Notes under the pieces: generated by a model
What the model was told of the DNA's origin: nothing
The model's database searches: none
Seen by the model: only the letters and a program-made list of their open reading frames with translations
Program-made: the position numbers and the translations under genes
Assembly: GCA_913062815.1 (NCBI GenBank)
Contig: CAJXWZ010000045.1
Span: 1 to 38,910, forward strand
Source: an uncultured Colwellia sp.
Lineage (GTDB): Bacteria > Pseudomonadota > Gammaproteobacteria > Enterobacterales > Alteromonadaceae
DNA length: 38,910 bases
Direction of reading: 5' to 3'
Shown: piece after piece, positions 24,977 to 32,775 of the stretch
Position numbering within the stretch: position 1 is the stretch's first letter
Layout: every line of letters starts with the position of its first letter

Positions 24977-25651
24977 TTAGGTAACCGGGTTTGCCAATAT
25001 GTCTTTGGTTAACTGACGATAATCTGAAATGGAAGTAAAGTCATTGATAATATTGGCTGGCTTCTTACTATCTGGGTTTTCTACCGCTAAAATATGCTTA
25101 ATACCGTATTGTTGTGCTGATTTTAATACAGGTAAACTATCATCGACAAATAAAGTACTGCTGAGCTCAAAACCTTGTCTTTCTTGAAGTCTTTGCCATA
25201 GTACTTGTGATTCCTTTACTGCGCCAAATTCATGGGTAGAATATAACTTATCAAAGTACCTATCCAATTGAGTGCGCTCAATTTTCAAGGCAAGGGCATC
25301 GGGATGTGCATTAGTAACCAAAATAACTTCACGGCCGCTTTGCTTTAACGCAGTTAAAAACTCATCAGCATCTGCGCGCAATTGAATTAAATGCTGAATT
25401 TCACGTTTAATCAATGGAATTGGCATATGAGAAAACTTGCTCCAATAATCTAAGCAATACCATTCTATAGTCCCCATTAATTCCTTATAGTGACCAATAA
25501 GCTTGATTTTAGCCTCTTCAACACTAATGCCATGCTCTTCGCTGTATCGAACAGGGAAGTGTTCAAGCCAAAAGTGGGTATCAAAGTGTAAATCTAAAAT
25601 TGTTCCGTCCATGTCGAGTAGAACAGTAGAAATTTCTGGCCAATTGAGCAT
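24977..25651 (-). CDS. yrfG: GMP/IMP nucleotidase YrfG (HAD family)
   Basis: YrfG is a cytoplasmic HAD-superfamily 5'-nucleotidase. The 224-aa protein has HAD motif I (LLDMDGTILD, residues 11-20), motif II (ILVTNA), a motif III lysine (VKES) and motif IV (FVDDS), all intact. In E. coli yrfG lies between igaA/yrfF and hslR near nudE. Here it is divergent from nudE and separated from hslR by about 21 kb holding the gsp operon and the sucrose locus. The igaA gene is not seen. Confidence 0.92.
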   Translation of the reverse strand: MLNWPEISTVLLDMDGTILDLHFDTHFWLEHFPVRYSEEHGISVEEAKIKLIGHYKELMGTIEWYCLDYWSKFSHMPIPLIKREIQHLIQLRADADEFLTALKQSGREVILVTNAHPDALALKIERTQLDRYFDKLYSTHEFGAVKESQVLWQRLQERQGFELSSTLFVDDSLPVLKSAQQYGIKHILAVENPDSKKPANIINDFTSISDYRQLTKDILANPVT

Positions 25652-25983
25652 TTAGAGGTTCCATAAGTGATGTTTATCATGTCATTATAACGTTATGTAG
25701 AATGAAATATGCAAGCTTATACTCATGATACTTCAAAATGTCTGTTTCAGGACCATTGAGCGATTCATGATCAAGGCGATTGTTTTTATTAATGGTTGTT
25801 CCCTTAAAAAAAGGAGCAACGATGAGCATGAATTGCTCAAACGTCCCCACAGGGCGAGTTTAAAAGGCTTACTATGCGGCGTTATTGATTTTGACAAGGG
25901 AACAACCATTCTCTTCAATCAATTCCTTGCCTCTAAGCCTGTTAACTCTCGCTGAAAGGCGCATTTCGAGGTAGCACGAGTAT
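25652..25983. other. yrfG-nudE divergent intergenic region
   Basis: This 332-bp gap must hold the promoters of yrfG (minus) and nudE (plus). Most of it is occupied by the inverted-repeat element at 25789-25910. A 76-codon open frame (25725-25955) and a 61-codon frame on the other strand cross the element. Both have poor starts and no recognisable product, so I do not call them genes. Confidence 0.6.
25789..25910. mobile_element. Candidate MITE or palindromic repeat element
   Basis: AATGGTTGTTCCCTT (25789-25803) and its exact reverse complement (25896-25910) bound a 122-bp segment that lies between yrfG and nudE. Outside each arm, at the same 14-base distance, CAAGG (25770-25774) is mirrored by CCTTG (25925-25929), so the inverted repeats may reach further. 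Inside are smaller hairpins, such as GAGCA-TGAAT-TGCTC. No transposase is present and no clear target duplication is seen. It could be a MITE, a REP-like element or a structured RNA. Confidence 0.5.
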
Positions 25984-26556
25984 ATGACAGGGAAAAATCA
26001 ATTACCGACAATCAATGGTCAAAAGCAAGTGGCTAAAAGTCGTTTGTTCGCTATTGAGCAACTTGAGTTAACCTTTAGTAATGGCGAGCAGCGACAGTAT
26101 GAACGCATGCTTGGCTCGAGTAACGGTGCAGTAATGATAGTGCCAATGCTTGACGATGAAACTATATTACTCGTACGAGAATATTGCGCTGGCACTCATA
26201 GTTATGAATTGGGCTTTCCAAAAGGCTTGATTGACTCTGGAGAATTACCCGAGCAAGCGGCTAATAGAGAGCTGCAAGAAGAAATCTCTTATGGTAGTGA
26301 GCACTTTCAGCACCTTGCCCAAGTGATGATGGCGCCGGCATTTTTTAATGCCAAAATGGAAATTTTCTTCGCAAAAAATTTATACTCAGCACAGTTGGTT
26401 GGTGACGAGCCTGAGCCTCTAGAAGTTGTTACTTGGCCAATAAGCGCATACAAAGAACTGTTGCTACAACCCGACTTTAAAGAAGCACGTAGTATTGCTG
26501 CTCTCATGTTGTTAGTCGATCACCTTTCACCGAGCACATTAGCTAGTCAGGAATGA
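25984..26556 (+). CDS. nudE: ADP compounds hydrolase NudE (Nudix)
   Basis: NudE hydrolyses ADP-ribose, NADH and related dinucleotides in the cytoplasm. The 190-aa protein has the family context ELGFPKGLID and a Nudix box at residues 81-103. The catalytic Glu residues of REL-x-EE are intact, but the Gly expected at position 22 of the box is Ser102 (EEISYG). The start has GAGG about 10 bases upstream. It overlaps cysQ by four bases (ATGA), as a coupled pair. Confidence 0.93.
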   Translation: MTGKNQLPTINGQKQVAKSRLFAIEQLELTFSNGEQRQYERMLGSSNGAVMIVPMLDDETILLVREYCAGTHSYELGFPKGLIDSGELPEQAANRELQEEISYGSEHFQHLAQVMMAPAFFNAKMEIFFAKNLYSAQLVGDEPEPLEVVTWPISAYKELLLQPDFKEARSIAALMLLVDHLSPSTLASQE

Positions 26557-27398
26557 TTATGAGCAGCATCAATGATGATAAATTATTAAACATTGCCCTA
26601 GAAAGTGCTAAAAAAGCAGGGCTTGAAGTAATGAAATATTACCGCAATAAAAGTTTCACAGCTGAACTCAAAGATGATGAAAGCCCTGTTACTAGTGCGG
26701 ATTATGCGGCTAACGATGTGTTGATGGACCAACTGAAAACCCTGACGCCGGATATCCCAATTATTTCTGAAGAAGTCGGTGCATTACCCTTAGCGCAACG
26801 TGAAGGGTGGGAACGGTATTGGTTACTTGATCCCATTGATGGCACAGGTGAATTTATTATTGGTAGTGGCGACTTCGCCGTCAATATTGCTTTAATAGAA
26901 AATGGCTGGCCAAGTATTGGTGTTATACATGCGCCAGATCATCATTTAACGTATTACGCACAAAACCACCTAGGTGCATTCAAAGAGAGTGGTTTACATA
27001 AAAATAACAGTAGCCATCAAATTCATGTGGCTGAATATCAACAACCGCGTCGGATTAAAGTGGCGATTAGTAAAAGACAACGCATTGATTTAATGGGACA
27101 GTATTTAAATACTAAATTTGATTTTGACCATGTTGCTCTTGGTAGTTGCTCATTGAAAAACTGTTTGATTGCTGAAGGTGGCGCAGATTGTTATTTACGC
27201 ATTGGTGTAACCGGTGAGTGGGATACAGGGGCGAGCCAATGTATTTTAGAGCAAGCCGGTGGCACCATCATTGATAGTGAATTTAACCCACTTAGCTATA
27301 ACAAAAGAGAAAGCTTGCTTAATCCGGACTTTCTCAGTTTAGGAAATCAAAATATACCTTGGCAAGAGGTGATTAACGCCCATCGTCAAGTCTACTAA
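26553..27398 (+). CDS. cysQ: 3'(2'),5'-bisphosphate nucleotidase CysQ
   Basis: CysQ removes the 3'-phosphate of PAP, a by-product of sulfate assimilation. The 281-aa protein belongs to the inositol monophosphatase family: VTSADYAAND near residue 47, the metal-binding IISEEVG, then WLLDPIDGTGEF (about residues 91-102), and the C-terminal GEWDTGASQCILEQAGG. Start may be ATG 26553, overlapping the nudE stop, or ATG 26559. Its stop overlaps the end of the convergent oxygenase gene by four bases. In the wider group nudE and cysQ are common neighbours. Confidence 0.94.
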   Translation: MIMSSINDDKLLNIALESAKKAGLEVMKYYRNKSFTAELKDDESPVTSADYAANDVLMDQLKTLTPDIPIISEEVGALPLAQREGWERYWLLDPIDGTGEFIIGSGDFAVNIALIENGWPSIGVIHAPDHHLTYYAQNHLGAFKESGLHKNNSSHQIHVAEYQQPRRIKVAISKRQRIDLMGQYLNTKFDFDHVALGSCSLKNCLIAEGGADCYLRIGVTGEWDTGASQCILEQAGGTIIDSEFNPLSYNKRESLLNPDFLSLGNQNIPWQEVINAHRQVY

Positions 27399-28108
27399 CT
27401 CTTTGATGGTTGTGCGTATAACTGCCCTGCATTATTAAACATAACCCATGAAGCAAGCACATATTTGTCAGATGATTTGGGAATACTGCCACGGTGAGAG
27501 TGGGTAAAACCGCATGGCGCTAGCACAATACTACCTTGAGTAGGCTTAACTTTAGCATTTTGATAAAAAAACTCTGTTTCACCGCCTTCTTCCACATCAT
27601 TAAGGTAGATCAACCATAGTAAAACTCGATGTAAGGAACGTTGACCGGGATCAGTAGGGTGTGGGAAGTGCTCTGAATGCCAATGATGATAGCCACCACT
27701 GCCTTTGGTGTAACGCTGCATATTAATATCGTCAATACTATAGATATAACGAATGATATTCTCTATTTGTTGATTGCTCATTTGACTTACATCTTCATGG
27801 CTTACTGTCTTTACTTTTCCCGTTTTGGGATCTTGAATTGAAGGTGAAACAGCACCGGTGAGAATGAATGGGTATTGTTTAGCATATTCTACGGTTGCTT
27901 TAAGCACCATCTGAGCAATAAAGTTGCGCTCTTCCTGCCAATCGATGGCACTTGAAAGCTGTATATCCAGGCTGTCTTTTTTACTTTTATCAACCCCAGA
28001 GCCAGTGCGACCAGGCTTTTTAATTTGACTATTTTCAAACTTATTTATTAGCTGCTGACAATATTCAGGGCTTAAGGCATCTTTGAATTCGATGATAAAA
28101 TTATTCAT
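27395..28108 (-). CDS. 2-oxoglutarate/Fe(II) oxygenase, prolyl-hydroxylase-like
   Basis: This 237-aa protein fits the prolyl 4-hydroxylase-like double-stranded beta-helix. Probable iron ligands are His144 and Glu146 (WHSEHF) and His205 (THSHRG). Lys215 (KYVLASW) would bind 2-oxoglutarate. The strand LWLIYLNDVEEGGETEFF is characteristic. The first motif is His-x-Glu, not the more usual His-x-Asp. The substrate is unknown; it may hydroxylate a protein or small molecule. It is the third gene after yheT and yheU on the same strand, with a 45-bp gap, and overlaps the end of cysQ by four bases. Confidence 0.85.
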   Translation of the reverse strand: MNNFIIEFKDALSPEYCQQLINKFENSQIKKPGRTGSGVDKSKKDSLDIQLSSAIDWQEERNFIAQMVLKATVEYAKQYPFILTGAVSPSIQDPKTGKVKTVSHEDVSQMSNQQIENIIRYIYSIDDINMQRYTKGSGGYHHWHSEHFPHPTDPGQRSLHRVLLWLIYLNDVEEGGETEFFYQNAKVKPTQGSIVLAPCGFTHSHRGSIPKSSDKYVLASWVMFNNAGQLYAQPSKS

Positions 28109-28153
28109 TAGGCTTATGCTTCGTTTTTATTATTAGTATTGTATAGTTAGATA

Positions 28154-28393
28154 TTAACTTTTATCGTTTTGGCTTTCTTGCAAAAATTGCTCACGGGGTA
28201 AAATATTTACGCTTTCATGTAACTCAGAGTATACCAACACGGCACTACCTTGTTTTAATTGTAAGGCAACTTGAGTAATTTTATCTTCTTTACTCGCATC
28301 AATCACACCGTAATCAGTACCTTCGCGTAATATATAATCTTCAATTATCGCCTGCAATGTATCTTGGTTCAATTGCTCTAAAGGAATTATCAT
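28154..28393 (-). CDS. yheU: UPF0270 family protein YheU
   Basis: The 79-aa protein closely resembles E. coli YheU (MIIPLEQLNQDTLQAIIEDY, LREGTDYG, LVYSELHESVNILPREQF). Its function is unknown. It starts 10 bases after the yheT stop, so the two are almost certainly cotranscribed, as in E. coli. Confidence 0.95.
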   Translation of the reverse strand: MIIPLEQLNQDTLQAIIEDYILREGTDYGVIDASKEDKITQVALQLKQGSAVLVYSELHESVNILPREQFLQESQNDKS

Positions 28394-28403
28394 TATTGTC
28401 TCG

Positions 28404-29426
28404 CTAATTTTCGTTTGCTATATGGGTATTTAAGAAATCGGGTATACGTTGTTCTAGCCAATATTTTGGCTTAAAAGGATTTCTACCGTGTATAAAACCA
28501 ACATGACCACCGTGGTTAGATACTTCAAAAGTTAAATGCTCAGGTAGCTTATGTTTGGGCAATGACATTTGATGATTAAGGAATGGATCGTCAGCGGCAT
28601 GCACAAATAAACATGGCTGTTTTATTTGTGCTATTACTTTATTGCCACTTGCTTGCTGATAATAGTGTTTTGCACTATTAAAGCCGTTGAGTGGTGCAGT
28701 CACTTGTTCGTCAAAATCATAGATGGTTTTAATATCCGTTAATTGCTTGGCTTTGATAGTGTGTATTACTTTATTGGTGATTTTATTTAAGGTACTTTGC
28801 TTAAGCATTTGTAATAAATACTTTTGATATAAACGAGAAAATCCTTGATTGATGCGAGCGCTACAACTGGCTAAGTCAAGAGGCGCACAAATAACAGCAG
28901 CTGATTGATAGGGATTATTTGGCACTTTGGCTAAATATTGAGCGAGCACGTTGCCCCCCAATGAAAACCCTAATACGGAAAAAGTACATTGTTGATATTG
29001 TGCTATTAAATGCTCAGTTAAAAAACTAATATCCCGAATGTCGCCAGAATGATAAGAGCTTGCCTGTCTGTTTGGTTTACCACTACAACCGCGAAAGTGC
29101 ATTAATACACCAATCCAACCGCGAGCTTTGATCGCCATAAGCATACCTTTTGCATAGTGACTATCTTTAGATCCTTCTAAGCCATGCAAGATCACAATAA
29201 TTGGACGTCTACTATTTTCTTTTGGTTGTTCTGTCCAAGCTAATTCAATAAAGTCACCATCGGGTAACTCTATGGCTTCACTGCTTGTTACAAGCTCTAG
29301 TTTCCGCCTAAATACCTTGGCCGCCATCGTTTGAAGGTGAGCGTTTCTTAGCCACCAAGCTGGTTTGAATTGACTGATTGAATGCATGTAAAAATTGAAT
29401 GTATCTTGGCGGTTAAGAAAAGGCAT
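28404..29426 (-). CDS. yheT: Alpha/beta hydrolase YheT
   Basis: YheT is a cytoplasmic alpha/beta hydrolase of the AbhD1/2/3-like group whose natural substrate is not established. The 340-aa protein has the conserved FKPAWWLRNAHLQT, the HGLEGS oxyanion region, the nucleophile elbow GFSLGGN (Ser in GxSxGG), DDPF for the acid and HGGHVGF for the catalytic His. The frame opens at ATG 29426, but ATG 29387 (MHSISQFKPAWW) is also possible because neither has a good ribosome binding site. The divergent nhaB gene is 234 bp away. Confidence 0.93.
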   Translation of the reverse strand: MPFLNRQDTFNFYMHSISQFKPAWWLRNAHLQTMAAKVFRRKLELVTSSEAIELPDGDFIELAWTEQPKENSRRPIIVILHGLEGSKDSHYAKGMLMAIKARGWIGVLMHFRGCSGKPNRQASSYHSGDIRDISFLTEHLIAQYQQCTFSVLGFSLGGNVLAQYLAKVPNNPYQSAAVICAPLDLASCSARINQGFSRLYQKYLLQMLKQSTLNKITNKVIHTIKAKQLTDIKTIYDFDEQVTAPLNGFNSAKHYYQQASGNKVIAQIKQPCLFVHAADDPFLNHQMSLPKHKLPEHLTFEVSNHGGHVGFIHGRNPFKPKYWLEQRIPDFLNTHIANEN

Positions 29427-29607
29427 TGTACGACATAGGGGTACCCAAGAGCAATTTTAACGCACCACTTAGTATGGGTAAAAACATAGTAAGCAGTGAC
29501 AATTTCACCTAATATAGGCTGTAATTGGCACAAGCCACCATAAACAAGTCATTCCAATATTTACAAAACCCCTCATACCGCTTAAACTTCAGACACATAG
29601 ACTAATT

Positions 29608-29636
29608 TTGTCATCAGCTCCATTTTTAACAATAAC
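29608..29636 (+). promoter_or_regulatory. Candidate nhaB promoter
   Basis: TTGTCA (29608-29613) and AATAAC (29631-29636) are separated by 17 bases and match the sigma-70 boxes at 5 and 4 of 6 positions. They lie about 25 bases upstream of the nhaB start. The rest of the 234-bp gap shows no strong repeat. Confidence 0.4.
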
Positions 29637-29660
29637 AAAACTTAACTCAAAGGGTACATT

Positions 29661-31247
29661 ATGCAGCAATCTTTTATGAGCGCATTTTATAAGAATTTTC
29701 TCGGAAATTCTCCTGAATGGTACAAACTCGCTATTATTTCATTTTTAGTCGTTAATCCTATTCTATTTTTTTTAGTTAACCCCTATGTTGCTGGCTGGGC
29801 ATTAGTCATTGAGTTTATCTTTACCCTCGCAATGGCATTAAAGTGTTACCCATTACAACCCGGTGGCTTACTCGCTATTGAGGCCGTGGCCATAGGCATG
29901 ACGTCAACCAACCAGGTTATGCATGAAATGGTGGTTAATTTTGAAGTAATACTCTTATTAATCTTCATGGTTGCGGGTATTTACTTTATGAAAAACCTCT
30001 TACTATTTTTATTCACTAAAATAGTAACGAAAGTTAAATCAAAAACCATGGTATCGTTTTTATTCTGTTTCTCAGGTGCATTTCTTTCAGCATTCTTAGA
30101 CGCGCTAACCGTTATTGCGGTTATTATTAGCGTAGCAGTAGGCTTTTATTCGGTTTATCACAAAGTGGCCTCTGGTGCACATCCTGACCACAAACACGAT
30201 CATAACGAAGATGACCACCTAAACGACTTAACACGCACTGATTTAGAGCAATTTAGAGGCTATTTACGTAATTTGCTTATGCATGCAGGTGTAGGTACAG
30301 CCTTAGGTGGTGTTTGTACTATTGTAGGTGAGCCACAAAACCTTATCATTGGTGCACAAGCCGGTTGGGAGTTTGTAGAATTTGCTATACGTATGTCACC
30401 AGTGACCATTCCTGTCTTTTTTGCCGGTATGATTACCTGTGTTTTGTTAGAAAAGGTAAAGTGGTTTGGTTACGGTGTAGCTTTACCAACGAATGTGCAT
30501 AAAATATTAAACGACTTCGATCAAGAAGAAAGCGATAAACGTACTAAGCGTGATAACGTTAAGCTTGTTATGCAAGGGGTTATCGCCGTATGGTTAATCA
30601 TAGGTTTAGCCTTACATTTAGCCCCTGTTGGTTTAATTGGTCTAAGTGTTATCATTTTAGCAACATCCTTTACCGGTATTACTGAAGAGCATCAAATTGG
30701 TCATGCCTTTGAAGAAGCTTTACCCTTTACGGCATTACTTGCGGTATTTTTTGCCGTAGTGGCAGTGATCATTGATCAGCAATTATTTACCCCGGTTATT
30801 AACTGGGTATTAACGTATGAAGGCAATACACAACTTGTGATGTTTTACTTGGCTAATGGAGTGCTATCCATGGTCAGTGATAACGTATTTGTTGGTACGG
30901 TATATATTACCGAAATACAAAAAGCGCTGGCAGCGGGGCAAATTACACGTGACCAATTTGACTTGTTAGCCGTAGCCATCAACACAGGTACTAACTTGCC
31001 AAGTGTTGCCACTCCAAATGGACAAGCAGCATTCTTATTCTTGTTAACCTCAGCAATTGCACCTTTGGTGCGTTTGTCATACGGTAGAATGGTAGTAATG
31101 GCACTTCCTTATACGATAGTGCTAACCCTTGTCGGTTTAATTGCCATTTACTCAGGTCACCTTACTGAGAGAACGGCTGAGCTATACGAAGCAGGGTTAA
31201 TTCATCATAGTACTGGTACGCCAGCCGTTGATCCAAATGCTCATTAA
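29661..31247 (+). CDS. nhaB: Sodium/proton antiporter NhaB
   Basis: NhaB exports Na+ in exchange for protons across the inner membrane, helping marine cells keep sodium low. The 528-aa polytopic protein (E. coli about 513) has the family stretches LRNLLMHAGVGTALGGVCT, GEPQNLIIGAQAGWEF and SVATPNGQAAFLFLLTSAIAPL. A His/Asp-rich loop (HPDHKHDHNEDDH, residues 174-186) follows GFYSVYHKVASG. AAGGG precedes the start. A clear terminator follows. The nhaB-dsbB pairing is conserved in enterobacteria and vibrios. Confidence 0.97.
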   Translation: MQQSFMSAFYKNFLGNSPEWYKLAIISFLVVNPILFFLVNPYVAGWALVIEFIFTLAMALKCYPLQPGGLLAIEAVAIGMTSTNQVMHEMVVNFEVILLLIFMVAGIYFMKNLLLFLFTKIVTKVKSKTMVSFLFCFSGAFLSAFLDALTVIAVIISVAVGFYSVYHKVASGAHPDHKHDHNEDDHLNDLTRTDLEQFRGYLRNLLMHAGVGTALGGVCTIVGEPQNLIIGAQAGWEFVEFAIRMSPVTIPVFFAGMITCVLLEKVKWFGYGVALPTNVHKILNDFDQEESDKRTKRDNVKLVMQGVIAVWLIIGLALHLAPVGLIGLSVIILATSFTGITEEHQIGHAFEEALPFTALLAVFFAVVAVIIDQQLFTPVINWVLTYEGNTQLVMFYLANGVLSMVSDNVFVGTVYITEIQKALAAGQITRDQFDLLAVAINTGTNLPSVATPNGQAAFLFLLTSAIAPLVRLSYGRMVVMALPYTIVLTLVGLIAIYSGHLTERTAELYEAGLIHHSTGTPAVDPNAH

Positions 31248-31267
31248 ACAGTAAATGTTACAAATTT

Positions 31268-31294
31268 AAAAGCGCCAACGATGGCGCTTTTTTA
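31268..31294 (+). terminator. nhaB intrinsic terminator
   Basis: AAAAGCGCCA (31268-31277) pairs with TGGCGCTTTT (31282-31291) around ACGA, followed by more T's. It lies 20 bases after the nhaB stop. Confidence 0.92.
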
Positions 31295-31363
31295 TTATAT
31301 AAGATACCTTGTTTCAGCGTAGCTCTTCATTCATAAGAGCATTTAATATTTAAAGGTAATTCT

Positions 31364-31882
31364 GTGAATTTTTTAAGTAATTTATCCATTAACACACGTG
31401 CCTGGATGTTGTTAACCCTTAGCGCATTAACATTAGAAGCTTCTGCCTTATACTTTCAATACGTCATGGGTTTAGCGCCGTGTATTATGTGTATTTATCA
31501 GCGCACTGCTTTATGGGCTATTTGTATTGGGGGTGTTATTGGCTGTCTAGGTAATAAACTCCTTTTAGGAAGGATAATTGCCTATAGCTTGTGGGCTGTT
31601 GGCGCTATATGGGGATTAGTCATCGCCATAGAGCATGTAGAAATTCAAAACGCTGCATTTTCATTTATGTACTCTTGTGAATTTGTTCCTAATTTTCCTA
31701 CTTGGGCACCATTACATGAGTGGTTACCAATGTTATTTGAAGCAAATGGAGATTGTGGTGATATTGATTGGCAGTTCCTGGGACAATCTATGCCACAGAT
31801 GATGATTGTTGTTTTTGGTATTTATAGTTTGATACTTTGTCTTGCCCTAGTAACACGATTATTGAAAACAAAGATGGTCTAA
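31364..31882 (+). CDS. dsbB: Disulfide bond formation protein DsbB
   Basis: DsbB is the inner-membrane quinone reductase that reoxidises DsbA. The 172-aa protein has four membrane segments and both cysteine pairs in place: Cys40-x-x-Cys43 (CIMC) in the first periplasmic loop and Cys105 and Cys131 (YSCEF, GDCGD) in the second, almost the E. coli numbering. The start is GTG at 31364, with AAAGG about 7 bases upstream. It lies downstream of nhaB but behind a terminator, so it probably has its own promoter in the 116-bp gap. Confidence 0.96.
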   Translation: MNFLSNLSINTRAWMLLTLSALTLEASALYFQYVMGLAPCIMCIYQRTALWAICIGGVIGCLGNKLLLGRIIAYSLWAVGAIWGLVIAIEHVEIQNAAFSFMYSCEFVPNFPTWAPLHEWLPMLFEANGDCGDIDWQFLGQSMPQMMIVVFGIYSLILCLALVTRLLKTKMV

Positions 31883-31897
31883 TTTTTATAAAAGACA

Positions 31898-31930
31898 AAA
31901 AGGCTAGAATATTTACTTCTCTAGCCTTTT
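31898..31930. terminator. Bidirectional terminator between dsbB and the Sel1 gene
   Basis: AAAAGGCTAGA (31898-31908) pairs perfectly with TCTAGCCTTTT (31920-31930) around an 11-base loop. A's on one side and T's on the other allow use from both convergent genes. Confidence 0.85.
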
Positions 31931-31973
31931 CTTGTTTTCAAGCATAGTTGAACTAACATTTTATCAACAGACC

Positions 31974-32714
31974 CTAGTAAAAGTCCTTCTTTTGAGCCAT
32001 TTGTGCTTTTAGTTTCTCTTGATTGATGATTTTTCGGTAGAGTTTGTTGGCTTGATCTATGGAGCTTTCAATAGTCGATTTAGATAAACCTCTTTCATCC
32101 AGTTGACGACTTTGTTCTGCATCAGGATAACCGTTCCAGGAAGCAATGGTATTCCAAACAAGTGACATGGCACTACTTTTTTCAACGCCTTTACCTTCAC
32201 TATACATCAAAGCCAAATTGTATTGTGCTAACGCATAATTTTGATCTGCAGCATTCTGATACCAGCGAGACGCTTTGAAATCATCTTGAGCCACACCAGT
32301 ACCATTAGCAAGCATGACGGCTAAATTAAACTGAGCACTCGCTAAACCTTTTTTAGCAGCCTTGTGTGTTAAAGTATAAGACTTTTTCAAATCTTGCTTT
32401 ACTAACTTTCCTTCACTGTAAATCAATGCCAGCTCAAATTGCGCATCAGAGTAATTTTGTTCAGCGGAGAGCTCAAATAACGCTAATGCTTTCATGCCAT
32501 CTTTAGCTAGACCATAACCATGTTGATACACTACGCCCATTTGATACTGGGCAGGTGCGTAACCTTCAGCAACTAAGGGACGAAATTGTTCAATTGCCGC
32601 ATGAAATTCGCCACGATTTAATTCATAAATCCCACGGTCAAGATCACTGCCTTGGCCTAACGCAGAAAAACTGCTCCATAGTAAAAAAATCAATGATATT
32701 ATTTTAGTTCGCAT
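31974..32714 (-). CDS. Secreted Sel1-repeat (TPR-like) protein
   Basis: This 246-aa protein has a signal peptide (MRTKIISLIFLLWSSFSALG, cleavage near residue 20) and then four to five Sel1-like repeats of about 36 residues, each of the form A-x-AQYxLxxxYxxGxGVxxDxxKAxxWYxxAA (clearest at QYQMGVVYQHGYG, QFELALIYSEGK, QFNLAVMLANGTGVAQDD and QYNLALMYSEGKGVEKS). Such repeats form a helical scaffold for protein binding in the periplasm. No enzymatic domain is seen and the partner is unknown. It is followed by a shared terminator and lies 61 bp from the yheS stop, on the same strand. Confidence 0.9.
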   Translation of the reverse strand: MRTKIISLIFLLWSSFSALGQGSDLDRGIYELNRGEFHAAIEQFRPLVAEGYAPAQYQMGVVYQHGYGLAKDGMKALALFELSAEQNYSDAQFELALIYSEGKLVKQDLKKSYTLTHKAAKKGLASAQFNLAVMLANGTGVAQDDFKASRWYQNAADQNYALAQYNLALMYSEGKGVEKSSAMSLVWNTIASWNGYPDAEQSRQLDERGLSKSTIESSIDQANKLYRKIINQEKLKAQMAQKKDFY

Positions 32715-32775
32715 AATTTTTCTCTTTTAGGTTAGTGTGGTCTTGTCTATGGTTAAGTGTAGCTCAAAAATAAAT

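Noticed and set aside
25725..25955. 76-codon open frame on the plus strand between yrfG and nudE
   Set aside because: It crosses the inverted-repeat element, has no ribosome binding site and no recognisable product, and the opposite strand is also open there.
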